The notes under the pieces were generated by a model. That model was not told the DNA's origin and did not search any database. It saw nothing but the letters and a program-made list of their open reading frames with translations. Below, piece after piece: positions 23,717 to 34,900 of a stretch of DNA of 64,000 nucleotides (positions are counted from its first letter, which is position 1; the number at the start of each line of letters is the position of its first letter). The position numbers were made by a program, and so were the translations under genes. Location of the stretch: assembly GCA_032622095.1 (NCBI GenBank), contig CP136068.1, positions 119,893,509 to 119,957,508 on the forward strand, in the 5' to 3' direction. The DNA is from Siphonodentalium dalli. Lineage: Eukaryota > Mollusca > Scaphopoda > Gadilida > Siphonodentaliidae.

Positions 23717-24055
23717 CGCTGAAGCCTGAAGGGTCACTCTCACACAAAAAAGTGCTGAAGTGTACACAGGTTAAATTTGAAAATGTGCTGAAGGGTACAC
23801 ATGGTTTGAACTCCCATTCTAAATGACTTTTAGTTTTCACGTCTGCCATAATTTCTGTTAGAAAATATTTGTATATGTTCCATGGAAAACTAAAATGAAC
23901 TGAAAACGAACAACTGGTGGGCGCCAGACTTTCAGAAACACAGTAAAAGTAACTCTGGACATTATTCCAGATCACAAACCCTATGTACCCTTCAGCACAT
24001 TTTCAAAACATGTGTACCCTTCAGTACTTTTTGTGGTGAGAGTGACCCCTTCAGA
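23717..24055. mobile_element. 339-bp foldback MITE with 8-bp target duplication (hAT-like)
   Basis: CTTATTAT occurs at 23,709-23,716 and again at 24,056-24,063, flanking arms of about 80 bp. CTGAAGGGTCACTCTCACAC (left) pairs with GTGGTGAGAGTGACCCCTTC (right), followed inward by TTTGAAAATGTGCTGAAGGG against CCCTTCAGCACATTTTCAAA. The 127-codon minus-strand open frame across it is an artefact of the arms. Confidence 0.85.
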
Positions 24056-24119
24056 CTTATTATTCCACATCTTGTTTCAGAGAGATCATGCAAGCTGTAT
24101 AAATGACGTCCTTTTCAGA

Positions 24120-25225
24120 CAATAATATTATATGGCTGAATTTGTCATTATTGCATGGTTTCGTGCACAAACAAAAAAACACCAAGGATCTCCGATCTCA
24201 CAAACGTGCAAAAGACATCAGGATCTCCCTAATGTGCAAACATATAAAAGTCACCCAGCATCTCAAACTCTCATTGAGAACTTGATCATACCCATAGGAG
24301 TTAGGAACAGCTGCATCATTTGTGATTGCCAATCGGCTATAGACGCAGTGACTGCATGGTAACAGGCTTCCTGACAAATATTTCCAAACCATAACAGAGT
24401 GCCGCAGGAAACACAACACAATCAACAGCAGTGGAGCGGATGTACACATTAAATGGGTTGGAACTTGGAGGTCATATCAATATCAAGGGAAATGATGTAG
24501 CTGATGGTGCGGCCAAAGAGGCAGCACATGAATCAGACTTTTTGATTATCAGAGATGATCGACTCGGACTTAAAAGAGACCAACAATACAGTAACAGATT
24601 TGAAGAAGGCGATGCAGAAAAATACTGATGAAATGGCAGTTTCAATGGTCAAATATGCAAAACGCAAGTCACACGGAAGAGCTATTCCCCAATATAGTGG
24701 AGGCTGTAAAATATGTAAAGAACCATATCAGCGGCGACGAGCACATACAACATAAGATGAACAGATTGAGATCAGGCCACTACAGCTTGAAAGGCCACAT
24801 CGGGAAGTTCATCAAGGATACCATCACAAGCTGTGAATGTGGTAAGAAGGAAACGGTGCGCCATTTCATTCTGGACTGTCCATTGCATGTACTATGTCGA
24901 AAGGGAAGAAATGATAAATGAGATCGAGATGGGATTCGTGCAGACTGAAGTAGAGGTTGACCAAAGAATGATTAATGCCATATCACTGATTGGAAACAGC
25001 TCTTATCTAAACATGACTATGCAGCAAATTATCATAAAGGCAGTACTGTTCATGGAATCATGGCTTCCTTTCGGCTACATTGAAACGAATTTGAAACTCT
25101 GACCTTTCCGTTATGAAGTAGAGAGTACCTGTACTTGCAGTTACAATACCTGAGGGAACAAAGCAGTTGAGTCCTTATTCAACAGATAGTGAACAGCGGA
25201 TTTCAACAACAACAACAACTCTCAT
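24120..25225 (+). pseudogene. Decayed 3' end of a non-LTR retrotransposon (RNase H and zinc-knuckle remnants)
   Basis: Successive plus-strand frames give pieces of one protein tail: CDCQSAIDAVTAW at about 24,320-24,360; GHINIKGNDVADGAAKEA at about 24,470-24,523, matching the RNase H motif GHxxIxGNxxADxxAK; LRSGHYSLKGHIGKF; and CECGKKETVRHFILDCP at about 24,830-24,885, the CxC-x7-H-x4-C knuckle common at the end of LINE-type polyproteins. Stops and frame changes separate the pieces, so it is dead. A (CAA)n stretch at about 25,206-25,222, followed by an A-run, is a plausible 3' tail. The reverse transcriptase domain was not found, so this is a 5'-truncated copy. Confidence 0.75.
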
Positions 25226-25933
25226 AAAAAAAAATCGATAATAGGCCTAAATTAGTCGCATGTTAATATTTTTACAATTATTTTTTGTTTGTGATTTTCG
25301 AGTGAAATTTCAACGGAATTTTAATGGGTTTTCTACCTGCGCGTGGAATTTGATTGTACATAGCAGACGAACGAGAATTTTAGATATGCTGGCTGACTTT
25401 TTGGCACATTTGGGAGATCCTGTATATACATGGGTGATTTTTTGCACGTTTGAGAGATCTTGTGCGAATTTTTGCATGCTACTGGGTATGCGACAATATG
25501 TTCAAAAATAAATTAAATGCACTACGTGTAGCAATGGAGTTGAGTGGCGTTTGCGATATTAATTGAACATGAAAGAGGACTCCTGAAGTCGGCGATCCAT
25601 CTGTGTCGACCACATTTATAACAAAACAGAGACGTGTCGTTAAAAACGAGTAACATTACACATATAAATAAAAACAATCTATATTAAACACGAGCGGACC
25701 CCTTTAACAAACACATCGCTATATTATGTAATATGTTAATATGCCTAGATCAGGAATACGGCTTGCCGACGAAATAATATTTGTCTTGAAAGTGCAAATG
25801 ATTTAGCCATTTTCCGGAATTTAGCTGGAGTAGTTCCGTTTACTATTTTTGAATTTAGTTTTTGGTGACTCAACATCGAATCTGCAAATGGGAAACAACA
25901 ACTAGAATCAGACATCCAGATATTTTCTTCAAA
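25226..25933 (+). other. DCTN2 upstream region and 5' leader
   Basis: The sequence between the retrotransposon tail and the DCTN2 start codon has no other gene. The promoter must lie here or further upstream, but no TATA box or initiator could be singled out. Confidence 0.4.
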
Positions 25934-25969
25934 ATGGCAGATCCTAAATATGCTAATTTACCGGGGATT
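25934..25969 (+). CDS. DCTN2: DCTN2 exon 1 (coding part)
   Basis: Twelve codons, MADPKYANLPGI, nearly identical to the conserved dynamitin N terminus that contacts the dynactin core. There is an A at -3 before the ATG. The donor is GTGAGT in phase 0. Intron 1 is 2,005 bp. Confidence 0.95.
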
Positions 25970-28900
25970 GTGAGTCTATTATTCATGCACCAGGACCAAA
26001 AATGACAAAATAATCTCTATTGACATAAAGAGTACCCATTTTAACCACCAAGATAACACAATTCATTAAATAAAACAACAATCCAGTTCGGTTATTCTTT
26101 TCACATATTTTCGCAACGACGTCAAGCAAATTCTTGAAATTGTTGTTTTTGACTTCGCTTTTCACCAGGTCTGGCAAATGTGAGAATACAGCTACAATAG
26201 CTGAATTCAGCTACATGTATATATTTTACAGTATCTAATAATCCGACGCATGAGCCTCTCGGCTGTTTACTCTCAGTCTCACTGTCTCAGACTGGCTGTT
26301 TTCGATAATATTAATAATCTAGAACTTGTACTAAGTTGTAGTAATGTAGAACTAGAAGCGCTAATTTGCACATCAAAATTTAGGGGTGTATCGATGTATT
26401 GTCTATCGATTCATCCGCGATACAGCACTGACAATAAGGTCATGGATGCGGGCGTTAAAAACGATAGATATCTCGATTCACAAATTGCATGTTGTTATTA
26501 CCTATTCAGGTACCAGTAACTTGAGTAAGTCACAGGCCTTCGATCTAAATGTTCAGTGATAATTGAGTGATATTAGAAATTGTGGAATTATGCCAGTCAT
26601 CGGAGGGAGTATTTGGGGGGGGGGGGGCGGGGCTAACCCCGGGATGGTCGAAATTTTATATTGAATATATACCAGTTGTGTTTTTACTAACATGTTTTCA
26701 TAACAAATCAAACTCAGTGGATTCATCCTGATCACCATTCACTGACCATTCATCATCGCGTGTCTGTTTACAAAACACTACAAAGGGATCAAACACGAGT
26801 GTTTATACAACGGACAATAAATCAGTTGAAACAAGTTGTGTTTTTACTAACATGTTTTCGTAACAAATCAAACTCAGTGGATTAATCCTGATCACCATTC
26901 ACTGACCATTTATCATCGCGTGTCTGTTTATACAACGACATAAAGGGATCACACATGCGTGTTTATACAACGGTGAAAAGATTAATTAACACGATTCAAT
27001 AAATTCTTTTTCAAGCCAGAACATCACCGAAATTCGCAATTAATACAGATATATGTGTGAAAAGACAATCATAATTATATATTAAATTCATAAATATAAG
27101 TTTGAAAATCACCGAAAAAATCGGTTAAATTCATAAGTTTGAAAATCACCAAAAAAATCACCGAAATTCTCAATTAATACAGATATATGTGTGAAAAGAC
27201 AATCATAATTATATATTAAATTCATAAATATAAGTTTGAAAATTGCATATTTTAATTGAGGTCCGTATGAGCCGGGGTCCGTATAAGCCAGGGTCCGTAT
27301 CAGCCGGTGGTCCGTAAAAGCCAGGGTCCGTAAGAGCCATGGTCCGTAAGAGCCAGGGTCCGTATAAGCCGCATACCTTGGCACCCAGGCTGGTATTTAC
27401 ATACATGTACATGTGTACATAATTATGGATAGCTTTATGTATTCACTCATAAGTATTTCAATGTTGACAACACGATGGGAAGCAGATATCCATGGGAACT
27501 GTTTTTATGATTTGCTTCCTATCATGCTACTAAAATTCCACTGTTTTGGGTTGTACTAGTATGTTGGAATATTCTAAATAGTAATTTCTTGAAAGAACCA
27601 GGCTGATATAATTTTGTTTCTTATTGTTCTGATTTATTTACTAATTTTTGGGTGGTGGGTCCCAAAAAGTTGGCCTGGAAAAAAAACATTTGCACAGAGG
27701 GTTGTCAGGTAACGGAAATTATTTGTATCTGCCCTATGTCTGCATATTTTGTTATAACCCCCCCCACCCCCCCCCCCCCCCCCATTGACAAATTGCACAA
27801 AAATTGTACCCATACACACATGTTAAAACCTGTAGCCAATCTACAAAAAATATTTGGTAATTATGATCAGAGATCATTTGGCAAGTGAAATAAAATTTTG
27901 GATTGTTGTGGACCATGATTACCACAAGTAGTGCTACAATTCAATTATCACTATCACTTCTCATATGTTTTCAGGATTGGAATGCACCTGACTTATATCA
28001 AACCGATGATCTACCGGAAGAAGATCAAACTACATCATCCATGCAGGTAAGTTGGAATTATCATCCTCTGATTTGTACTCAAATAGTAGTTATGGTACAT
28101 ATTCAGAATATCGATGTAGATACCATGTATAATGTTGTATTATATTTTGGAACGATAATGAAATTTATATCTGTCAAATTGTTCTCTGATGTACAAACCA
28201 TGAAATATTTCTTTATTTCAGTAACAGTTTTATTTCACATGGCGATTTGCGCTCCAAAATGCATCTGATAATATTCGCTTCTGAATTTTTCACAGTATCG
28301 AAATAGTTTGATAAATACTAGAACTACCTTTCTATGGGCATTATATGTCCCAGAAAGACGCATTGTCATTGAAGTCATAAAAATACAACTGTGAATACGG
28401 TGTTTGGGTAGAAATAAAGAGGATTTGTTTCACTTATGTGCGAAGAATAGAAAACAGGTGGAAAATGACTGTGACCATGATAAGTTTTTTCAGAGCATAT
28501 GAAGCCGGTATTTCAATATTTCATGAGCTGAAGTTACCGAAGCCTGACAAATATCAATAATCTGCTTTTGTTTTAGGATGAGAGTGAATGTATCGAAAGC
28601 TTGACAGTTAACACAAGTGATGCTTATAACAAATTCAAAGGAAAGAATGTGGATGGCCAGGCTACAGGTATGTCACACTAATGAATCTCAACCATTTTAT
28701 AGGTTACTTACTGCTGTATTGAATGAAAAATATACGATGACTACCTTGCATCCTCAACTTAGGTTGATTCACTCAATGAGTTGAGGATACATGGTATCTA
28801 TTATCTACCGGTAGTTAATAAATAGAGGAGTGAACTGTACCTACACGACTGGGCACTATACCCACATAGTCAATGACGAGACATACTCTATTTATTATAT

Positions 28901-31900
28901 TTCACCCAATAATTTGAACTTGTAGCATGCATAATACATATTACTGTATCCCACCAGGTTGGCACCAACACAAACTCTTGACTGTTCAAAGTCCCTTCAG
29001 CAGAAGTTAATATAATTAATGTACAACTCGTTTTACTGAAAACACGTTGGCCACAAAAAAAAACATGTTAGTTTCCGATTAGTTGGCTGAAAGATTCCAG
29101 GTATGTTCTATGATGGGAGGCATTTTTTTTTCAATTGTTATTTCAGTGGTTAATTCAGAGTGACAATGTTCCAGAAATGTATGCAAGATATTAACTTTTG
29201 GTTGAAACCCAAATCCTCATTGTTTAATCAGCATTTAATATATAGTAGTGCTCAAATGTTGATTTAACTACACAGCCCTCTAATTATTGGGTCAACCACA
29301 ACATCCTCATTGTTTAATTTGGTATTTATTGCTTCATATTATACCAATTACCAATTTCTATCTGCGACAAAGGCAAATATATGTGGATATGGTCAAATGA
29401 GATTTTTTTCTGACAATAAATCGAGCATATCAATCAATGTTAAAGATGATCTATCTTGTCCTGGCTACAACTATAAAAACAATTTGCATATAAACCTACT
29501 TGTACCTTCTAGATAGAGTTAATAGTATGTGGCCAAAATGTTTGAGATATGAGGTTTATTCTTGGCTTGTTAACCCTTTACCCAACAGAATGGCCCTGTG
29601 CCAATGCATTCTCTTATATATGCGAGTCGACCATAGGTCGCCTCGCATATATAAGAGAATGCATTGGCTTAGCACATTAAAAATTATAAAATTGTTAAAG
29701 AATGTAAGAAAAAATGGTAAAAAGTGTTAAAAAAAGATTTTTTTTAGGCCAATGCATTCTCTTATATATGCGAGGCGACCTATGGTCGACTCGCATATAT
29801 AAGAGAATGCATTGGCACAGGGCTAACTGTAACTATCACAATGTGGTCAAGGAGCCGGTTCCAATGATATCCATATTTGTATGGTTCTATTGAGACAGAC
29901 CGAAGATATTTTAGGCTGTTGAAGCTTTATTTGGCCGGTTTTGGCCGGTTTGTTGGGTAAAGGGTTAATAGTACATAAACATGTATGGCTGTAACAGTTA
30001 TTACCCACCACAATTTAAGTCATTGGTGGGAGTTCGCAGCATTTATAAAACTGTTGCTTTAATATTAACTAGTATTCTGGGAGAGATGGACCATGTTTAA
30101 CTGAAGTTACTATGAAACTTTTGTCTAAATATATCTATTAGGATAATTCAAGTGTTGAGCTTTCCATGTGGCATAGCGCACACTAGACCCCGAAGCCACG
30201 ACAAATAGTTTTCATGGCTGGCTCAACCGATTTTTGTGGCTGGTAAGCTAGCTAAGCCGGCTCAGTCACGACGTTCATGGCTGACGAAATATGGCGGCTC
30301 AGCCGGCTGAGATGTTATCATTCAGCGTATTTTCGTTTCCGAAATATTCCTAATCCCCTGTTACCGGTTATAGACGCCGTTTTTTAGCGTTTATGGTGAA
30401 CCCGTAGAATTCCAGACCACACATAATCTTTTGATGTTGGGCTTTTCCATTATGGTGAAAATTCACGAAGGACTGGTATGGATATACTATAGTTTCCCAT
30501 CTAATCGGTATAAGTAGTTACATTGGGACTTCTGTCGACTTCAGACTGCTATCATCACTGCCATCTTGCGATATATGCATGCATGAACCTGATAGTAATG
30601 ATATATAATATTTCAAACTATTTTCTATTCTTATGTGTATATATTGACAAATGCCAGTGATGTCTGAGACTGGGTGTTGTCGATATAAAAATTTATATTT
30701 TAACCCTTTCAATACCGAATGGATGCGCCCATTCAGTTATATGAAAGCATGCAATGGGATAGACTATCCCACATTAAGGGGCCAGATGTTCTGATAATAT
30801 AACAACCATATGCAGTGTCCATGCGAGTATGCCAATATTAGGCAATGCGGTTTAGTTATTTGCAATACAGTTGTGCTTGACACATAAGCCCACGCACACG
30901 GCTCAGCCATTTTACAATTCCGGCGGCGGTGATTTTTAAATGTGGCTGGCGTTAGAAATAATATGGCTGGCGGCGGCTTGTAGCCAATATGGCTGGCGGC
31001 GTGCGATGGCGGCTTCGGGCACCACCGCACACATGGCTCTTTCCGGCCTTCAGGCTGAGGTCTCACTCCCTCCACAGCACAATGTGGGCACATATCGGTA
31101 CGTCTCTAACATCTGGCATAATACGAACTCTCAATTACATCACCACAAGTTAACAGAATTATGAATAAACAATGCCAGAGAGAGTGGAACAACAGGTGAG
31201 CCACATGAAAACTTTTTGTGAAAATAAAAAACAAATCTTTAAAAAAAAAAAGTCCAGGTCGGCCCAATTTCGGCAGGTCGCTCGGCAACCGGAAACAGAC
31301 ATAATATTTAAGTTTTATTTCTTGAATGCATGATAACCCAAAAGTGTACCACAAGGTGAATTCAAAATGAATGTTGCCACTCGCAAGTTGATGTGGTTCC
31401 TGTGAATATAGTGTTCATAGTAATTTTTTAATTTCATTTTTACATGTCTCTATAATTAATAGATATGATTCGAGGACACTTGTCCGGAAAAAAATTTGTC
31501 CCCGACATTCCGTTGGAGGACTATAGTAATGACCCTCGTCCGTGTGTCTGTAGTTATGGCCCTTAGTTTGCTGATTTTTCTTGATTTTCAATTCTTGTAG
31601 TTTCCGGATGATGACTTTTATTCCGAACATAGCCAATCCTTCAGTTAGCCACCATGTCAGGGGACATTATGGTCGGCCAACCTTTTATTTATTTTGAATT
31701 ATCTATGACATTCATGGGACAGTTTAATTAGGGGCTATTTGTAGAACTGCGTGTGTTCTCCGCGATAGTTACGTAATCAGATGGTACGAAGATTGTAATG
31801 TACGATAGCTATTCCAGACTACCCACCGAGATCGGCTTTATCACATCGAGTAGAGACCGGTGCGGATCGATCGGCGTGTGGTGCAATAAACAGCCTTTAT

Positions 31901-34900
31901 GTAGTGCCTGAGAATAATGCCCCTGAATATAAATGTCCATGCGATAAACCCTTCAATGCTTTGCTCTGGCATTTGGATAATTGTTATAAATAAACAATTT
32001 CTTATTTTCAGATTTTTCAGATCACATCAGCAGAGCGAGAAGAACTGGTTATATCTCACAAAATGAATATGAAATGGTATGTTAAGACAGGGTTTCCGCC
32101 AGGGCGGCTGCGGGTCCATCCCACGGACCCATTCCCCCCGTCGGTCGTTGCATGAATTCCCGCTCATACACACATAAATGACGTTATTAAAAACTTTTTC
32201 AGTCTTGTCTGTGTCAACAGGCTATATATCTACACTTATTATCAATTCATTAACATTGACAAAATGAAATCGACGCAGTCCATCTCCCGAAAAAAAACAA
32301 TAAGAAAGAGCATGTCAAATAGCGACATTAGATACAGCGTAAAACATGTCGCGGTAACATCAAAGATTGCCGGACTGTTGAGTGCGGATATTTTTGTGCA
32401 CGGGATTCCATGGATGAAACTATTCACGCTCGAAGACCCCGTGCTATCGCACGATTACGACCCAGTGCTATCATACGATTACATAATTGGATCAAAGAAC
32501 ACCCAATTGCTGAGTCGGGGATATTTTTATGCACGGGATTTTCGTGGATGAAACTACTCAATGTTGATCATTTATCTTATTGCTGTATTACCATTTGTTT
32601 TGGAGTTTGATGTACCGGTAAGCGAAGTTCCTGAAAAATACATGTGATTCTCTACGTGTGTTGATTATTTTGCATATATTGCCATGCATACTTAACAAAA
32701 TCCCAAAGTGATTTATTTCACAATAATACGGAACCTGTCCCAAATCAGTCTTTATAGCGGGAATTCATAGTGCATGAAAACACCATTCATTTGAGCCATA
32801 TTACATGCATGAAGGATAAACACGAACACATACCCCCCCCCCCCCCCCCCCCCCCCATATGGAGATAAAGTCAAAGTAAGGTCAATAATAGTTTCGTTGT
32901 CCTGCCTGGTCCCCCAAGCACAATAATCAACGACGCACATGTTCACATTTCCCGCCAAAAACTCAATTATATTTTATAACACGTTGGCCAAAACTATGTT
33001 CTATAGCTGTGGTCATCAGTTGTTGGACTAATACAGACTATTGAACAAGCTACGCGTTCCGGGTGAAAGATTTCGCTACCATTCCTATAAATATCTCCTG
33101 CAGACAAACCCTGCAGTATGACGTCACCGCGCACAAATAGTTTTACAATTGACAGAATATATAATCATTTTCACTGACGCTACTTGAAATTCTAAGAAAT
33201 ACTTTATTCAATTCTCCTTGCTAGGTATTATTGGTCAACTTTGAATGCGTAGATGCTTTTTATTGTTTAGATTCATTATATATACCTGTTGGAATCTTAT
33301 TGTAAGTTATAAATTTGTAAACATTGTATTAAACTCGTTCATTTATATACATGTAGTCTTCATCAGACAGCAGTCTTACGTACGTAATTAAATGACTAAC
33401 TATTTGGATACCATCAACAGAATTAATGCACCCACGGAAATGATCGACTTGCATAATATACATAGCTTTGGATTGCTTTGTGGGACACTCAGGTGCAAGG
33501 AAATGGCTTCTTTTCAGTGTCAAATAACGAAATTTTCGACAGACGGGACGAACCATGGTCGTCCCGTCGCGTTATGTGTTTCCCCAATATGGACTCATTA
33601 ATTTATGAAATGGTATGTTAAGATATAGAGCCAGAAGAACTGGTTATATCTCACAAAAATAATATGAAATGGTACATTAAGTTATTGTAATGATCAACAA
33701 ATGTTGTTTTCATAATATTAGGCTAAAAAGAGGCATTTATTAGATGGAACATTTCTTAGTTCTTCTGAAACCTGTCCAGATCTTTAATTTGAACCCACGC
33801 AGCACCACAAGTTTGCCCAATATTAATTATCGTAAATTATAAATCCATTTCCATATCTCTGTCATTTGATACTGGCTTGTTTTATGGACCAGTGTATATG
33901 ATATTCATGTGTTTTATTGGGGTATGAAACCCATGAAGCAGTCGATCAATGGGCCAAGAGCTTTTAGTTTGAAATACTGAGCTACAGTATGTATTAATAC
34001 AATGTACTGTTATATATGAACTGAGATCTTATAATGATTCTGATTATCAGCTTGAAGAAGGATCAGCCATTAAAGAGATGCCTCTGCAGAAATACCAGCG
34101 ACTTCAGCATGAGATCCGCGAACTGGCAGAAGATGTAAATAAAATTAAGGTAATCATAGCGTGTAAACCTTGCTCGTATTTAAATTCGTGCAGTACTAAT
34201 GTTTGCATTCCCGATAAGGTGCGAAATTAAACCTGAGCGAAAAAATAGTCGAACTTTTCCATAAGTTTAGTGAACAATTGGTAGAATTAAAGAGGTTTGT
34301 GTATTAATCGATATACATAAAGATAAACTAATATGTGATATTTTGAAGTCAGTAAACTATATATCAATGGCCGTTTACGTAGTTTAAATTCATGACAGAA
34401 ATGTCCATAACTATTGAAATACTATAATTATTATTAGACCAGCGCAAGTGCAGTAGATCTTGAATTATACTTTTCTTGACAATAAATAATTAGCAGTTAT
34501 TTTTTATCCTCTGTGTGTGTTTTGTATTTTTGTATATAATTTACGGAAATTGTTTTTGTCAGTTTTGAATTCACACATCAGGCTTCACGAATTCAAAGTG
34601 CACAAATTTAAAACTAGCAAAACATAATACTGCGCAGCAAATATTTCACCTGCAAGGATTAATTTTGAATAGAAAGTTATACACGCATCACAGCTGAACA
34701 GTGTAATGTTTGAAAAGATCCGCAATTTATGTCTCATTCATTGTTTTATTCCCTTGAACCTACAGTATATAGAAAGTTCTTGGAAAAGAAACATCAACAT
34801 TAATTTCTATTTGAATTGTATTGTTGATTCAAAAAAATATATTTTTATGTTTTTTTGTTATATCTCACATGGTTCAAAATTTGGTACTTTTTCATTTTTC

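Larger units (their letters stand above)
22011..25553. repeat. 19-bp inverted repeats enclosing 3.5 kb
   Basis: CAAACGCCACTCAACTCCA at 22,011-22,029 has its exact complement at 25,535-25,553, and weaker pairing extends outside it (TAATACCA against TAATATCG). The enclosed 3.5 kb contains two foldback elements and the non-LTR remnant. This could be the terminal inverted repeats of a large composite element or two unrelated copies of a small repeat. No target duplication was found. Confidence 0.45.

Noticed and set aside
24431-25102. Functional gene encoding an RNase H-like protein
   Set aside because: The motifs lie in different frames with stops between them and no reverse transcriptase upstream. 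It is a dead retrotransposon end.
27109-27412. Repeat protein with GSYGPWLLRT motifs (minus strand)
   Set aside because: It is produced by the 16-17 bp minisatellite read in two overlapping frames.
30764-31164. Overlapping frames near 30.8-31.2 kb as a missing DCTN2 exon
   Set aside because: Exons 3 and 4 join perfectly in phase across this interval, and the frames lack dynamitin-like sequence and splice sites.
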